Part shown: one piece after another, positions 47,516-58,753 of the stretch
How the letters are laid out: every line of letters begins with the position of its first letter
Position numbering within the stretch: the stretch's first letter is position 1
Source of the DNA: Guadua angustifolia
Taxonomy: Eukaryota; Streptophyta; Magnoliopsida; Poales; Poaceae
Length of the DNA stretch: 64,000 nucleotides
Reading direction: 5' to 3'
NCBI GenBank assembly: GCA_036346375.1
Contig: CM070512.1
Location: 36,564,466-36,628,465, forward strand
Notes under the pieces: generated by a model
What the model was told of the DNA's origin: nothing
What the model saw: only the letters and a program-made list of their open reading frames with translations
The model's database searches: none
Translations under genes and position numbers: made by a program

Positions 47516-48030
47516 GCGTTAGTCATTAGTATCACTCTTTTAAGAAAACCGTCATCGATGCTTAATCTTTAGTATCACTCTTTTAAGAAAACCGTCTTGA
47601 TGCTTCATCATTAGTATCACTTTTTAATAAAACCGACTTGATGCTTTATCATCACTTTTCTAATAGAACAACGATGTTAGTCATTAGTATCACTTTTTAA
47701 TAAAACCGATCTTGATGCTTTATCATTAGTATCACTCTTTAAGAAAACGATCTTGATGCTTCATCATCGATTATCACTTTTTAATAAAACCGATCTCGAT
47801 GCTTTATCATCACTTTTCTAATAGAACAACGATGTTAGTCATTAGTATCACTTTTTAATAAAACCGAAATCTTGATGCTTTATCATTAGTATCACTCTTT
47901 TAAGCCGATCTTGATGCTTCATCATCGGTATCACTTTTTAATAAAACCGATCTTGATGCTTGATCATCACTTTTCTAATAGAACAACGATGTTAGTCGTC
48001 GATTATCACTTTTTTAATAAAACCGACCTT
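47516..48030. repeat. Tandem array related to the CACTA terminal motif
   Basis: About ten copies of AGTATCACTTTTTAATAAAA followed by CCGATCTTGATGCTT, several joined in a larger unit containing ATCACTTTTCTAATAGAACA. The core closely resembles the inverted terminal motif AGTATCGCTTTTTGAAAAGA / ACCGATTCTGATG at 52745-52790. Confidence 0.8.
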
Positions 48031-48505
48031 TGGTGTAGTTTATTGCACTATTCCTTCTCGGACATCTCGCAAGTTCTGAATTTTCAGCATTTCATCAAAG
48101 AGAAAAATGCCATAACTTTGTCATACATTGTTGAAATTATTAGAAATTTTGCGAAACATATTTGAGGATCTTTGCAAAACTTTTCATAAAATAATTTTTG
48201 GAAAAGCGACCTCATTCAAGAAATATGCCAAAATTCATTTCGTAGACATGATTTGTGCGTAAAGCGTAGAAAAGTCAAAACTTTTTCAAATTAATCTGAA
48301 ATTGTACGAAAATTTCTAGAAATGAACTTTCGACTATTTACAAGCTTTCCCAACAATAATTTCATCGAATGGAATTTTCTTTCACAAATTATGGCACAAA
48401 GTGCAGGCATAAAGAGAAATTGCATGCATTTCCATCGAAGCCTCCAAACAGCAAATAATCACCTTGGATTTACAATACTTTTTTACATACATTATAATAG
48501 TCCAT

Positions 48506-51500
48506 TTATTTACAATACTGCCCTTCATGATGATCTACTCGCATGTAATTGGCTCCATGTGTGTCGTCATCCCCACTAAGACAAGCCCCATCTGCAAATG
48601 AAGGTATCTCATCGAATTGGTTATACTCTTCTTCATCTACAACATCTTCAACTCCTACGATCCGTCTCTTGCCATGAAGAACGGCGTGCAACCTTGGATT
48701 GGCGGATCGCGCGTAAAAGACTTGAGTTGATTGCCGCAGGACAAGCGGATCATCTTTGTGGCGAGTCCTTGAGATCCACAATAGTAAAGCCTCTCTTGTC
48801 GACCTTCACTCCATGTGGAAGTCGTACCCACTTACATCGGAACAATGGAACTTGGTATATTCCGTGTCGAGCTCCCAAATTTCTTGATCATCCCATAGTA
48901 GGAGTTCATTGCGGTTGGGGAGACTGCTTTCAGTGATCATCGAGAAAGCATTTATACTCACACCTTTGTTTTGGGCAGTACTCTTGGCATCTTGACTCTC
49001 GGTGTAAAGGTGTAACCATTAATATCGTACCCTGCCATGTCGTACATTAAATCTTGGTCCGTCGATAACCATTTTACATTCTCGATAAAGAGACCTCGCT
49101 TTTCTTTGAACCATGTGAGAATCGATCATTGTGTTCTTGTGCGATGGAAACTCATCCATTTGTGGATTCTCTTCCGTAATATCAACTTATGCTACTCGAT
49201 GTATGGGCGAACCTGCGCTATTACGCAAGATCGTGAAATCGCCTTGCAATACATATCAAACCTCGGACTCATTAGTTTGGACCGCGGTTCCTTTACCAGC
49301 AAATCGCCCTCATGGCGAATCTGAGAACACCGATTGCTTGTCTTTTACCCGGTAGTCCACGCAAAACTCAATAACCTCTTGGTCCCATAACCTTCAACAA
49401 TACTACCCTCGAGCTTCGGCCGATTCCTCACGTCGACTTTAATATACCCATGTACCTCTCGAGCGGATACATGTAATGTAGGAAAGCGAGTTCACATATC
49501 TTAATCTCTCGACAAGGTGAACAACAAGGTGGACCATTCGTCAAAAACGGCGGTGGGAAATGCATCTCAAGGTGACCAGAGTCTGCACCACCTCACTCTG
49601 TAAGTTGTCTAGTACATCGGGGTCAATAACTGCGGGAGATCGCATTAAAGAAATAACACAACTTTGTGATTGCCAACTGACATCCTCTGGGAGAATATTT
49701 GGATTACTGGCCCAGGAGCATTTGGGTCATCAAGACATGGCGATCATGGGACTTCATGCCCAACAACTTCAAATCATCCATAGACACAAGCTTCTTAATG
49801 TTGGCGGAGTAGCCAGATGGAACTTTAATACTTTGGAGACATTTGCAGAGATCTTCTTTCTCCTTCTTGGGCGAGGTGTAGCATGCAGCGAGGGATGTAC
49901 GGGCCTTTTCCATCCTCCTCTATCACCGCAAGTCCAGGCTTGATTCCCATGTAGGCCATGTCGCGACGAGCATTGACACCATCTTTGGTCTTCCCGGTAT
50001 GTTCGGCGGGATGCCAACCAAGTTGTCGCAGACATTCTTCTCAACATGCATGACATCAATACAATTCCGACATCTAACCCTTCGATCACGGTAAGTCCCG
50101 AATATTGACCTCTTCTTCCAAATGGTCCTAGGGACGAGCAGATTCTGACTCTTTCCGTCTTGAACATCGATATCCTCTACGTGAATATACTTGGCTTCCA
50201 CTCATAGGCTGCGGTGCGAGCGGACTTCCCTCTTCCCATCAAATTTGTCATCCATCTTACGATATCGATGACTTGAGGTAGAAACCTCGGTGACCCATAT
50301 ACACGATTTTCTTGGAATTAATGACCATAGACTCTCGATCTCCTCTTCACAAATAGGACAAGCTTTGGCTCCTTTCGTCTTGTAACACCAAATTACCAAG
50401 GGCCGGAAATCATTTATGGTGCAAAATACCATAGCCCGTAGGGTGAAGCGCTCTCTTTATGCGCATCCCACACGACGACCCCTCATTCCACAATTTTACC
50501 AAATCCTCGATCAATGGTGCAAGGTACACATCAATATCATTTCCGGCTATTTGGGTCCCGAGATTAGTAATGACATCATGATATACTTCCGCTTCATGCC
50601 TGACCAAGGAGGGAGGTTGTAGATACCTATGAATCGGCAGTCTTTGTGGCGTTCGCTCATGTTACCAAGCGGATTCATTCCGTCGGTATTCAACCCAAAT
50701 CTTATGTTCCTCATTTGGCACCAAACTCCTCATGTTTCCAATCGATGTTTCTCCATTGAGCGAATCGGCAGGTGTCTCGGCTTGCCATCTTCCTTCGAGA
50801 CTCGTAATGCCAGCGCAACAATTTTGCCTCTCTCGGTTTGCAAACAACCTCGAGACGAGGGAATGATGGGCAAGTGCCACAATACCTTGGCGGTGCACCT
50901 TTAGTGATGACCTCTTCACCGTCGTTGCCCGGCTCTTCGCTTCTTGTCGTTCACGCTTCTCCTTTTGTTTGTCTGGGGCACACCGCAAAGCGGACAAGCG
51001 TCAGACTCTGATGTGCATTACGGTACAAGATGCAATCATTCGGACATGCATGTATCCTTTCTATTTCCATTCCCATGGGACATAGTAGCTTCTTCGCTTC
51101 ATAAATGCTTGTTGGCAACTCGTTTCCCTCCGGAGCGGATCCAGATAGAAGAACTAGTAGTGCATTGAAACTTGTATCATCCAGCGGTATTTTGCCTTGA
51201 TTCGAACAATGCAAGGACCGAACCCAACTGGTGTATTCCGCTTTGCAACTTTGTGAGCAGCGGTTTGGCATAAATCTTCTATCAAGCTTTTAAACTTTTC
51301 AAACTCTCTTTCCGTGTAATTACCTCCACATCCCGCAACATTTGCTCCAAATTATCCTCCTCAAACATATCGGTCACCTTTCGTCATCCGGTTCCACCGT
51401 ATCTTCGTTGCATATCGGAGGTACTACCCGCCTCCCGTGATGGATCCGGCATGTGTAATTCCTCCGAAGCCACGCGTCGAATCGGTGGTCCTCAATTTGA

Positions 51501-51664
51501 GATGAGTTGTTAAATCTCCTCAGTTGGTGCAATCAATGCAAGGACAATATATGAAGTTTACACCTCCTCACCATGTAGTCTACGCAATTTTTTGAACTCA
51601 TTAACACCCTCTGAAATTCAGCACTCACACGGCTTTTACGATACATCCATTCCTCACGGTCCAT
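48506..51664 (-). pseudogene. TNP2-type CACTA transposase with DUF4218 and DUF4216 regions, frameshifted
   Basis: The start is the ATG at 51664: MDREEWMYRKSR and SAEFQR open the transposase-associated domain, continuing to RRFNNSSQIEDH near 51510. The Transposase_21 core reads PMGMEIERIHACPNDCILYR (about 51085-51025), IIPSSR and RLFANRE near 50860, and EMRNIRFGLNTDGMNP-like residues near 50700. DIDVYLAPLIEDLVKLWNEG lies at 50545-50480 and ACPICEE at about 50370. DUF4218-type residues occupy 49750-49310 (ending RVKDKQSVFSDSP). DUF4216-type residues occupy 48940-48506 (HKDDPLVLRQSTQVFYARS, VDEEEYNQFDEIP). The protein would cut and join the element ends. More than ten shifts split it, many at CAG/CTG-like sites, so its true state is uncertain. 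Confidence 0.85.
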
Positions 51665-51957
51665 CTGCAATTAAATTTACATAATAAATTAAGGAAAAAG
51701 CTGGGTGACAACTAGCTATAGCTATTTTAAATATTGAGACATCATTTCAATTAATATTACCTTTGCAAAATAGTGGACAGGTTCCAAGATATATAAATGT
51801 ACTCACGATCGATACCTAGCTTCTTCCCTGGTTTAAAGCTTCCAATTCCTAAATAAGAGACATAAATTTTAACATCAACAACGATATCAAATAATCTAAT
51901 TATATAGCTAGTGCGAGAGCTTGCAAATCTTTCTACTACAACTAAACAAATCAAAGG

Positions 51958-52300
51958 GTACCAACGATGACTCCTAATCTCTAAATAGATTAGGTCCTAA
52001 TCCCATTCGAGGATATATAGTTGGGCAAGTTCTAAGCCGTTGTACAACTCGAGAGAAAATTTGGCTGACATCTCCCATTGTTCTCCGGATACGTCTCGAC
52101 AACAGGTCAAGAGGGTGTGTATCAGAGAACACCGAGAGACGCTACGAAATCTACTCTGAGTTGTACAACACACTTCGAGAACTTGCTCGAATCTATATCA
52201 ATTATCAAAAATGTGGACAATTGAGGCGCTAAACTTATAAATATGCCCTTTCGTTCAGCATATTTATAAATAAGCACCATCAAGCGGGAGGCGTGGTTAC
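51958..52300. repeat. Second copy of the CACTA internal direct repeat
   Basis: Matches 33886-34220 over about 340 bp, in the same orientation. It keeps the uninterrupted sequence at the point where the Tekay element entered the other copy. Confidence 0.8.
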
Positions 52301-52723
52301 GCCGCCTAAACTCTAATAACGATTACCACATGATAGCAATAATAATTCCATATATATAAGCAGAGATCGCACTACAAAAATTAAATAGATATGCGCTTGT
52401 CAAATAAAGAGTGTGAAATCTGAAAGCACGTACACAATTCGATTACAACCTAAACTTTATTGACGACATATCGAAATTACGAGCAAAATTGAGGGGTTTA
52501 AAGAATTGCTGCTCACATTTTGAAGAAAACCGCAATAGAGGGCAAAAAGAGGGGAATCTCCTCAAGATAGGGTTTCAATTTTGCCCTCTTAATACCCACC
52601 CATGAGGACTTCAAATTTTTCTCATCCAACTATTGCTTCCAACCACACAATATGAGCTATTTTCTCGGGTGGCGGCGGAGAAATCTCCTCTGGAGCAAAA
52701 ACAGAGAAGAGTTCAGTCTGGAG

Positions 52724-52735
52724 TGGTATATATAA
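52724..52735 (-). promoter_or_regulatory. Possible TATA box of the CACTA transcript
   Basis: Minus-strand TATATATACCAC about 165 bp inside the right end and upstream of TNP2. Position is sensible; the sequence is common, so support is weak. Confidence 0.35.
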
Positions 52736-52740
52736 CCTAG

Positions 52741-52897
52741 CGAGGCACATCAGAATCGGTTCTTTTCAAAAAGCGATACTGATGTGCACGGCCATCACTT
52801 TAGACATAAGCACGAGCACATCAGAATCGGTTCTTTTCAACAAGTGATAGTGATGTGCACGGTCATCACTATCGCTTCTATAAAAAGAATGATAGTG
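52741..52897. repeat. CACTA right terminal and subterminal repeats
   Basis: Two direct copies of GCACATCAGAATCGGTTCTT start at 52746 and 52817. Each forms a hairpin with the following GATGTGC. The end is GATAGTG at 52897. Confidence 0.85.
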
Positions 52898-52900
52898 ATA

Positions 52901-53563
52901 ACCATGGGAGAAAGTGAATAAGTCCATTGGTGCTGGAATGGAAAAAAGCCTCGATGTGGACAAGATGAGTAAGATATTGAGTCTCAGCTACTATGATCTT
53001 CCCCCTCATTTGAAGACCTGCTTGTTGTATCTAAGCACATATCCGGAAGATAAGGTGATTGAAAGGGATGTTTTGGTATCGAGTTGGATAGCAGAGGGTT
53101 TCATTACTGATGAGGGACAACCTGCAGGGGCACGCTTGCGGGAGGCAGGGGATTCTTACTTCGACGAGCTCATTAACAGAAGCTTGATACAACCAGTGGA
53201 TGAGGTTATGCCACTTCTCGAAGACGGGCAGGTGCATGCTTGCCGAGTGCATGACATGGTGCTTGAGCTATTAAATCAGTTGTCAGATGAAGAAGGCTTT
53301 GTTACCACGTTATTTTCAGATGGTCAGCAAGCTGCAGGTACATCATCGGTGCAGAAGAAGAAGATTCGCCGGCTATCCCTCCACGGTAAAAGCAATACCT
53401 TTGCCTCGAAAGAAGCAAGAGAGCGGTTGTCCCAACTGAGGTCTCTTACTGTTTTTGGCAGTGTTGATTCCATACCACCCCTGTCAATCTTTCGAGTTCT
53501 GCGTGTGTTACAGCTAGAGCATTGTCGTGGTGTGCAGAACAATCGTTTTAAGGATCTCGGCAA
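52901..53563 (+). pseudogene. NLR resistance gene, fragment B (RNBS-D, VHD, first LRRs)
   Basis: Continues fragment A after the CACTA: WEKVNKSIGAGMEK, then LSYYDLPPHLKTCLLYLSTY and PED (RNBS-D), WIAEGF, and CRVHDMVLELL, where VHD takes the place of MHD. KIRRLSLHG and LRSLTVFGSVDSIPPLS open the leucine-rich repeats. The frame is uninterrupted for 221 codons and ends in NRFKDLGN at 53563, where a LINE has entered. The preserved frame and intact motifs indicate that decay after the insertions has been slight. Confidence 0.9.
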
Positions 53564-54350
53564 TCATCACTATGGTATTTTGCTGATCTCCTTTCGTTGG
53601 AAAGCCCTCTGGTCTGAGACATGGGCTTTTGCGCTGTACAAATATCTATTTCAACAAGAAGGGTGGCTGCAGGAGCCTCAATGAGTGCTTAGGTTGGCAA
53701 AATGAGTTCCATCGCCAACTTAAGTCTGCTGTGCATGACATGAAGAGTTCAGGGGTCTTCTTAGACCAGCTTCCACATCATTAGCCAGAAGTCTGGAGAA
53801 TGCTTCTTTCTTGGGGAAACCTCGAAAGATGGCAAAACATGAGTCACAATGGCTCGATATACAACTGGTGGCGTAGACTAAGAGCCCAATATGAAAAGGA
53901 AAGACGAAGAGATTTGGACGGCCTCATCATCTACTTCTGGTGGAATATCTGGCTAGAAAGAAACAGACGAATTTTCCAAGGGACCACTACAACATCGGAG
54001 CAGGTGGCCACATCGATCAAGAATGCGGTGTCAAACCACGTTTTTGCTTGGACGATGAACCACTCGGACTAGCATCTCTCTAGTTTCTCTCTCTAGCTTT
54101 TCTTTTCCGTTTATCCAGGGGTTTTTGATTTCTTTCCTTTCGAATTTGTCAGTTTGTTCTGAGTAGGGTGGGGTTTTCTTTGTGGTTGCTTCATGGTGGA
54201 GGGAGTAGCGAAGTGTTGTTCGACGGTGATTTGTGAGGTTTTTTTGGGTCCTGTTTTTTCCTAAAAAACAGGCCAAACTGTCTTTATCTTGCTTTTTTCT
54301 TTCTTAATAAACATTGCGGCAATCCTCTTGCTGCTCTTTCGAAAAAAAAA
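53564..54350 (+). mobile_element. 5'-truncated LINE with poly(A) tail
   Basis: 787 bp ending in nine A residues after an AATAAA-like signal (TTAATAAACATT, 54304). It is flanked by GATCTCGGCAA at 53553-53563 and 54351-54361, an 11-bp target duplication. Its frame at 53800-54072 (WWRRLRAQYEKE, LIIYFWWNIWLERNRRIFQG) is the typical C-terminus of plant LINE ORF2. Severe 5' truncation is normal for target-primed integration. Confidence 0.85.
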
Positions 54351-54408
54351 GATCTCGGCAACTTGTGTTTCCTGAGGTTTCTTCGGCTACACGGTATAAG
54401 AGAAATCC
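54351..54408 (+). pseudogene. NLR resistance gene, fragment C (LRR)
   Basis: 58 bp coding DLGNLCFLRFLRLHGIREI between the LINE and the copia element. The first 11 bp are the LINE target duplication, and the last five (AATCC) are the copia target duplication. It joins fragments B and D in frame. Confidence 0.85.
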
Positions 54409-54756
54409 TGTTGGAAATCAGCCGGCCAAACCTCACGCGAACAGAGTTGAACACGAGGAAAAACAGAGCACAGAATACTCGACAGAAGCAAGAATTTGGT
54501 GCCGCACAACTTCTACGACTTTTCTGGGTATTCTTCTCTTCTTTAAATAGGTAAACAAACTCTGAATATACAGACTTCAAAACAGAACCGAACTCTGAAA
54601 CGGAAACCAAATTGGAACTGAAAATTCGCAATGGCTACTGTTCCTTGACCGACAATACTACGGACTCCTTTCTTCTTACAACTCCTACTGAACCAAACTA
54701 TTGACTTCTACTAAAATAGACCAGACTTTCTAAAAGACTAACAAGATTAGACAACA
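54409..54756 (-). repeat. 3' LTR of the copia element
   Basis: On the minus strand TGTTGTCTAATC to TTTCCAACA. It is identical to the other LTR over about 255 bp, with all differences I could see packed into 54430-54500. Preceded on the minus strand by the polypurine tract TTAGGGAGGTGAAA (54770-54757). Confidence 0.93.
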
Positions 54757-54766
54757 TTTCACCTCC

Positions 54767-57700
54767 CTAATCTTGTTTTTCCTTATTAATTTCCACCAGA
54801 CCGAGTTTGTTTCTCAACTCTAAGAACTTCTGTCGACCCAATGGTTTAGTCAGAATGTCTGCTAGCTGATTTTCTGAACTTACATGTTCAATATTGATTT
54901 CTCCTGCCTCCACTCGTTCTCTGATGAAATGATACCGAACATCTATGTGTTTGCTTCGATCATGAAGAATTGGATTCTTACAGAGAGATATTGCTGACTT
55001 GTTGTCGATGTGAAGTATAGGACACCTGGGTTTTTCTCCCAACATCTCTCCCAGTAATCGTCCAAGCCATACACCCTGGCATGCTGCCGTAGTAGCTGCC
55101 ATATACTCTGCTTCACAAGTCGATAGTGCAACAACCTTCTGTTTAACTGATTGCCAACTGATTAAACTCTCCCCAAGTTTAAACAACACACCTGTTGTGC
55201 TTCTTCGATCATCTTCATCTCCTCCCATATCACTGTCGCTATAACCTTCCAGTCTTGCATCATCTGTTCTCCTCCTGAATTTGCATCCAATATAAATACT
55301 TCCAGCTATATACCTGAGTATATGTTTGACTGCTGTTAAGTGTTCAGTTTTCGGATTCTCCATGAAACGGCTCACATATCCAACAGAGTATGCAATATCA
55401 GGTCTTGTATTTGCCAGATAGCGCAAACTTCCAACAATGCTTCTGTAGTTTGTTTGATCTGTAGGAGGAGAGTTACTTTCTTTACCGAGTTTTAGTCTGG
55501 CTTCCATAGGTATTTGGCAGGGATTGCAGTCTTGCATCTCACATTTTTCCAAGATCTTCAGTGCGTATGCAGATTGACAAAGAGTAATCCCGTCCTCAGT
55601 TTGTTTTACTTCGATTCCGAGGTAATAGCTGAGCAATCCTAGATCACTCATGCTGAAAATTTTCTTCATCTCCTCTTTGAACTTATTAATTTCTTGTACT
55701 GCCGCTCCTGTAATGATCAAATCGTCTACATATACTCCAATCAACAGACGGTTCTGATTATTACCTCGCATGTAAACTGCATGTTCTGTTTCACTTCTTA
55801 TGAACCCGATTGCCAGCAATGTGCTGTCCAACTTGGAGTTCCAGGCTCTCGGAGCTTGTTTCAATCCATATAGCGCCTTGTTTAGTTTCAGAACCTTCCC
55901 TGTGTTCCTTTCATCTACAAACCCTGGTGGCTGCGTTACATAAACTTCCTCTTCTATGTCTCCGTTCAAAAATGCAGTTTTCACGTCCATATGATGCACT
56001 TCCCAGTTTTTGTGTGCTGCAATGGCGATCAACAGTCTTACTGTCTCCAATCGAGCCACTGGAGCGAACACTTCTTCGTAGTCAATTCCTTGACGCTGGA
56101 CATATCCTTTTGCCACTATTCTGGCTTTGTGCTTCACCACAGCTCCACTTGAGTCCCTTTTCACCTTAAAAACCCATTTCAAACCTATTGCCCGGTGTCC
56201 TTTAGGGAGTTCAGTCATATACCAGGTGTTATTCTGTTCTATGGACTTCATTTCTTCTAGCATTGCTTGTCTCCAGTGTAATTCCTTCTCAGCTTCATCA
56301 AAACAGCTCGGTTCATCTGCCGCAAGAAGACATGTACCAGAACCTGCTGCTTGTAGTTCATACATAGGAGCTGTGGTGTCCATGATGTTTTTTATGGTGC
56401 GATATCGTCTAGGTGCTTCATCAGATGGTTGTGAGGCATCTTCTAGCGGGCTCACAAATTCAACTGGGACTTTTCCTTGAGAAGTTTGTGAACTTACCGG
56501 GGTTACAGGTGTTGTCGCGCCAAGGTCTGGCTCAGAGTCTGACACATCTGGTGCTAGTGTTTCCTCTGTTGTATTTCTTATAAATATGTTCGTCGTATAC
56601 TCCACCGTAAAGTCTTCATCTGAAGGTTTACTTGCACCTCCCTGATTTATGCTTCCGTGCCAGTCCCAGGCAGCTTCTTCATCGAACACAATGTCTCTTG
56701 ATACATACACTCTGTTGCCAATAGGGTCAAACACTCGGTAAGCTTTGGTACCTTGTTCATATCCAATGAGCACCGTTTTCAGGCTTCTATCTTCGAGTTT
56801 CTTCAAATTCGGCTTTGTCACTTTGATATACGCTATGCAACCAAAAGTTCTGAGATGTTGCACATTTGGCTTCTTTCCAGACCAAGCTTCCAGAGGTGTC
56901 TTCCCAGATACACTGCGTGTGGGTGATCTATTTAACACGTACACAGCCGTGACCACAGCTTCTCCCCAGAAACGCGCTGGCATTCCTTTAGCCTTCATCA
57001 TGCTTCGTGCCATCCCGATTATGGTCTGATTCCTGCGCTCTACTACTCCATTTTGTTGTGGTGAGTAGGGTGCAGTGAGTTGCCTCTTCATCCCTTGATC
57101 TGCACAATATGCTGCAAATTCCATTGAAGTAAATTCTCCTCCACGATCTGTCCTCAGTACTTTTAGCCTCCTTCCTGATTCAACCTCCACAGCTGTGTGA
57201 AAACGTTTAATCGCAATTGAGGCTTCATTTTTAGATGCCAGAAGATATATCCACATGAATCTGCTCAGGTCATCGACCAGAAGTAAAAAATACTTCTTTC
57301 CACCTGGTGTAGTTGGGCTAATTTCTCCGCACAGATCGCCATGTACTAGATCAAGTGTTCCCTCTGCACGATAGCCAGCTTCTTTTGGGAATGCTGTTCT
57401 CCGCTGCTTGCCTATGAGACATCCGTCACAAATTTGTTCTGGATTCTCAATCCTTGGCAGACCAAGCACCATACTTTCCTGATTCAGTTTTTTCAATGCA
57501 CCAAAATTCAGATGGCCATATCGAGCATGCCATCTCCATGCTTCATCGCTGCCTTTGATTGCCAGACAAATTGGTTGCGTAACCTTCAGGTTCAGTGTGT
57601 ATAGCATATTTTCTGATCTCTTGATTTTGGCTAGAAGTCGCCCATCTTCTTCACGGATGATCATCATCCCATCTCCAACCTGCACCTTGCAACCACTTTT

Positions 57701-58753
57701 GTCCAGTTGCCCAACACTTATAATGTTGCTTTGCAAACTAGGAATGTAGTAAACGTTCCTGAGGACTCGATGTTCTCCATTCAAACATGTGAACACAATC
57801 GAGCCTCGTCCAACTATGTTTATGAAAGAGTTGTCTCCAAATTTTACCGTGCCCGTGAACTTAGTGTCAAGTTCTGCGAAATTTTCACGCCGCCCGGTCA
57901 TGTGATTTGTGGCGCCTGTGTCCACGTACCATTGTTCCTGAGCCTTTTCTTGATCAGCTTGGATCTGAACGTCTGCCTTATTCAGAATAGCTTCACCAGG
58001 TTCGAAATTCTTCGTGTTGCTGTTCTGAATTGCTTCTAATAAGAACAGTGATGGCTCTTCTCCGGTGCTTTGAGTAAGATTAACCTGTTCCTTACTCGTT
58101 GGCTCCTTCTTTTCGCGTCTGGGTCTTCTGCATTCTCTGGCAAAATGTCCATAGATTCCGCAATTAAAACATTTTACCTTCGATCTGTCGCGGTTACCGA
58201 AAGTTGGCCTTCCATCTTGGCGTTCAGTCCCATCTTGCCGTCTTGTTTCTTCTTGGTTCGAGGAGTTCTCCTGATTTCGGCGCTTCATCCGGGCAGCCCA
58301 CTCGGCTTCAGTGAGGAGAAGTTGTCCCGCCTTTTCGCCGGAATCCCCGATTCCATAGCGCTCTTCTACTGAACGTAAACGACCAGTTAGCTCCTCCACA
58401 GTGAGTGTGGACAGGTCTACCGTGGATTCAATGGCAATTGCAACTTGCACGAACTTTGGCGTCACCACCCGTAGGAATTTCTTTACCACCTTGTCTTCTT
58501 CTACTGGATCACCAAACGTAGCAAGATTGCTAACAAGCCCTGTAAGTCGCATGGCAAAGTCATCCACCGACTCTTCTTCTTTCATACAGATTAACTCAAA
58601 CTCGCGCCTCAGCGTCTGTGCTCTTGCTTCGCGAGCACGATCAGCACCCAATCTCATGGCCTTTACTGCTTTCCGCCTCCGCGCGAACTCCTTCGCTCCA
58701 AGCATTACCAAGATCTCTGTCGGTGCAGCTTGAAGAATCGCAGACATTGCCAT
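54767..58753 (-). CDS. Copia gag-pol polyprotein, 1328 codons open
   Basis: One open frame encodes, in order: gag core (residues about 1-190, SVDDFAMRLTGLVSN); zinc knuckle CFNCGIYGHFAREC near residue 195; protease WYVDTGATNHMTG near 280; GAG-pre-integrase WRWHARYGHLN and CDGCLIGKQRR near 410-450. Integrase follows with DLVHGDLCGE, LRTDRGGEF and NGVVERRNQT (D, D, E all present), then RT (about 850-1090) with YVDD near 55722-55733. RNase H comes last with YSDSDMGGDEDD, STCEAEYMAA and a final SKHIDVRYHFIRE. All catalytic residues I can check are present. The real gag start lies further upstream: residues from ATG 59021 (MSRRVARSSSPPMN) lead in, but small shifts at 58745-58870 separate them. One shift lies beside CAACAG, so sequence error is possible. 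Confidence 0.93.
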   Translation of the reverse strand: MAMSAILQAAPTEILVMLGAKEFARRRKAVKAMRLGADRAREARAQTLRREFELICMKEEESVDDFAMRLTGLVSNLATFGDPVEEDKVVKKFLRVVTPKFVQVAIAIESTVDLSTLTVEELTGRLRSVEERYGIGDSGEKAGQLLLTEAEWAARMKRRNQENSSNQEETRRQDGTERQDGRPTFGNRDRSKVKCFNCGIYGHFARECRRPRREKKEPTSKEQVNLTQSTGEEPSLFLLEAIQNSNTKNFEPGEAILNKADVQIQADQEKAQEQWYVDTGATNHMTGRRENFAELDTKFTGTVKFGDNSFINIVGRGSIVFTCLNGEHRVLRNVYYIPSLQSNIISVGQLDKSGCKVQVGDGMMIIREEDGRLLAKIKRSENMLYTLNLKVTQPICLAIKGSDEAWRWHARYGHLNFGALKKLNQESMVLGLPRIENPEQICDGCLIGKQRRTAFPKEAGYRAEGTLDLVHGDLCGEISPTTPGGKKYFLLLVDDLSRFMWIYLLASKNEASIAIKRFHTAVEVESGRRLKVLRTDRGGEFTSMEFAAYCADQGMKRQLTAPYSPQQNGVVERRNQTIIGMARSMMKAKGMPARFWGEAVVTAVYVLNRSPTRSVSGKTPLEAWSGKKPNVQHLRTFGCIAYIKVTKPNLKKLEDRSLKTVLIGYEQGTKAYRVFDPIGNRVYVSRDIVFDEEAAWDWHGSINQGGASKPSDEDFTVEYTTNIFIRNTTEETLAPDVSDSEPDLGATTPVTPVSSQTSQGKVPVEFVSPLEDASQPSDEAPRRYRTIKNIMDTTAPMYELQAAGSGTCLLAADEPSCFDEAEKELHWRQAMLEEMKSIEQNNTWYMTELPKGHRAIGLKWVFKVKRDSSGAVVKHKARIVAKGYVQRQGIDYEEVFAPVARLETVRLLIAIAAHKNWEVHHMDVKTAFLNGDIEEEVYVTQPPGFVDERNTGKVLKLNKALYGLKQAPRAWNSKLDSTLLAIGFIRSETEHAVYMRGNNQNRLLIGVYVDDLIITGAAVQEINKFKEEMKKIFSMSDLGLLSYYLGIEVKQTEDGITLCQSAYALKILEKCEMQDCNPCQIPMEARLKLGKESNSPPTDQTNYRSIVGSLRYLANTRPDIAYSVGYVSRFMENPKTEHLTAVKHILRYIAGSIYIGCKFRRRTDDARLEGYSDSDMGGDEDDRRSTTGVLFKLGESLISWQSVKQKVVALSTCEAEYMAATTAACQGVWLGRLLGEMLGEKPRCPILHIDNKSAISLCKNPILHDRSKHIDVRYHFIRERVEAGEINIEHVSSENQLADILTKPLGRQKFLELRNKLGLVEINKEKQD

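Larger units (their letters stand above)
29704..52897 (-). mobile_element. CACTA (En/Spm) DNA transposon, 23.2 kb including a nested gypsy element
   Basis: The left end is CACTACTACAGAAC at 29704. The right end, read inward on the minus strand from 52897, is CACTATCATTC. Both ends carry hairpin-forming subterminal repeats with the core AGAATCGGTTCTTT. Genes read leftward: TNP2 with DUF4218 and DUF4216 regions (51664-48506), then, after a nested Tekay element (34234-45851), a second gene (33313-30430) with a Transposase_24-like start and a ULP1-like peptidase end. Leaving out 29704-52900 rejoins the NLR frame, as expected for a 3-bp target duplication, although the flanking triplets (GAA, ATA) are not identical. 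Transposase is frameshifted, so the element is probably non-autonomous now. Confidence 0.85.

Noticed and set aside
29704..52897. Possibility that the 23 kb insert is simply a large NLR intron
   Set aside because: The ends are CACTA termini with subterminal repeats and the inside encodes transposase; splice sites at the edges are not apparent.
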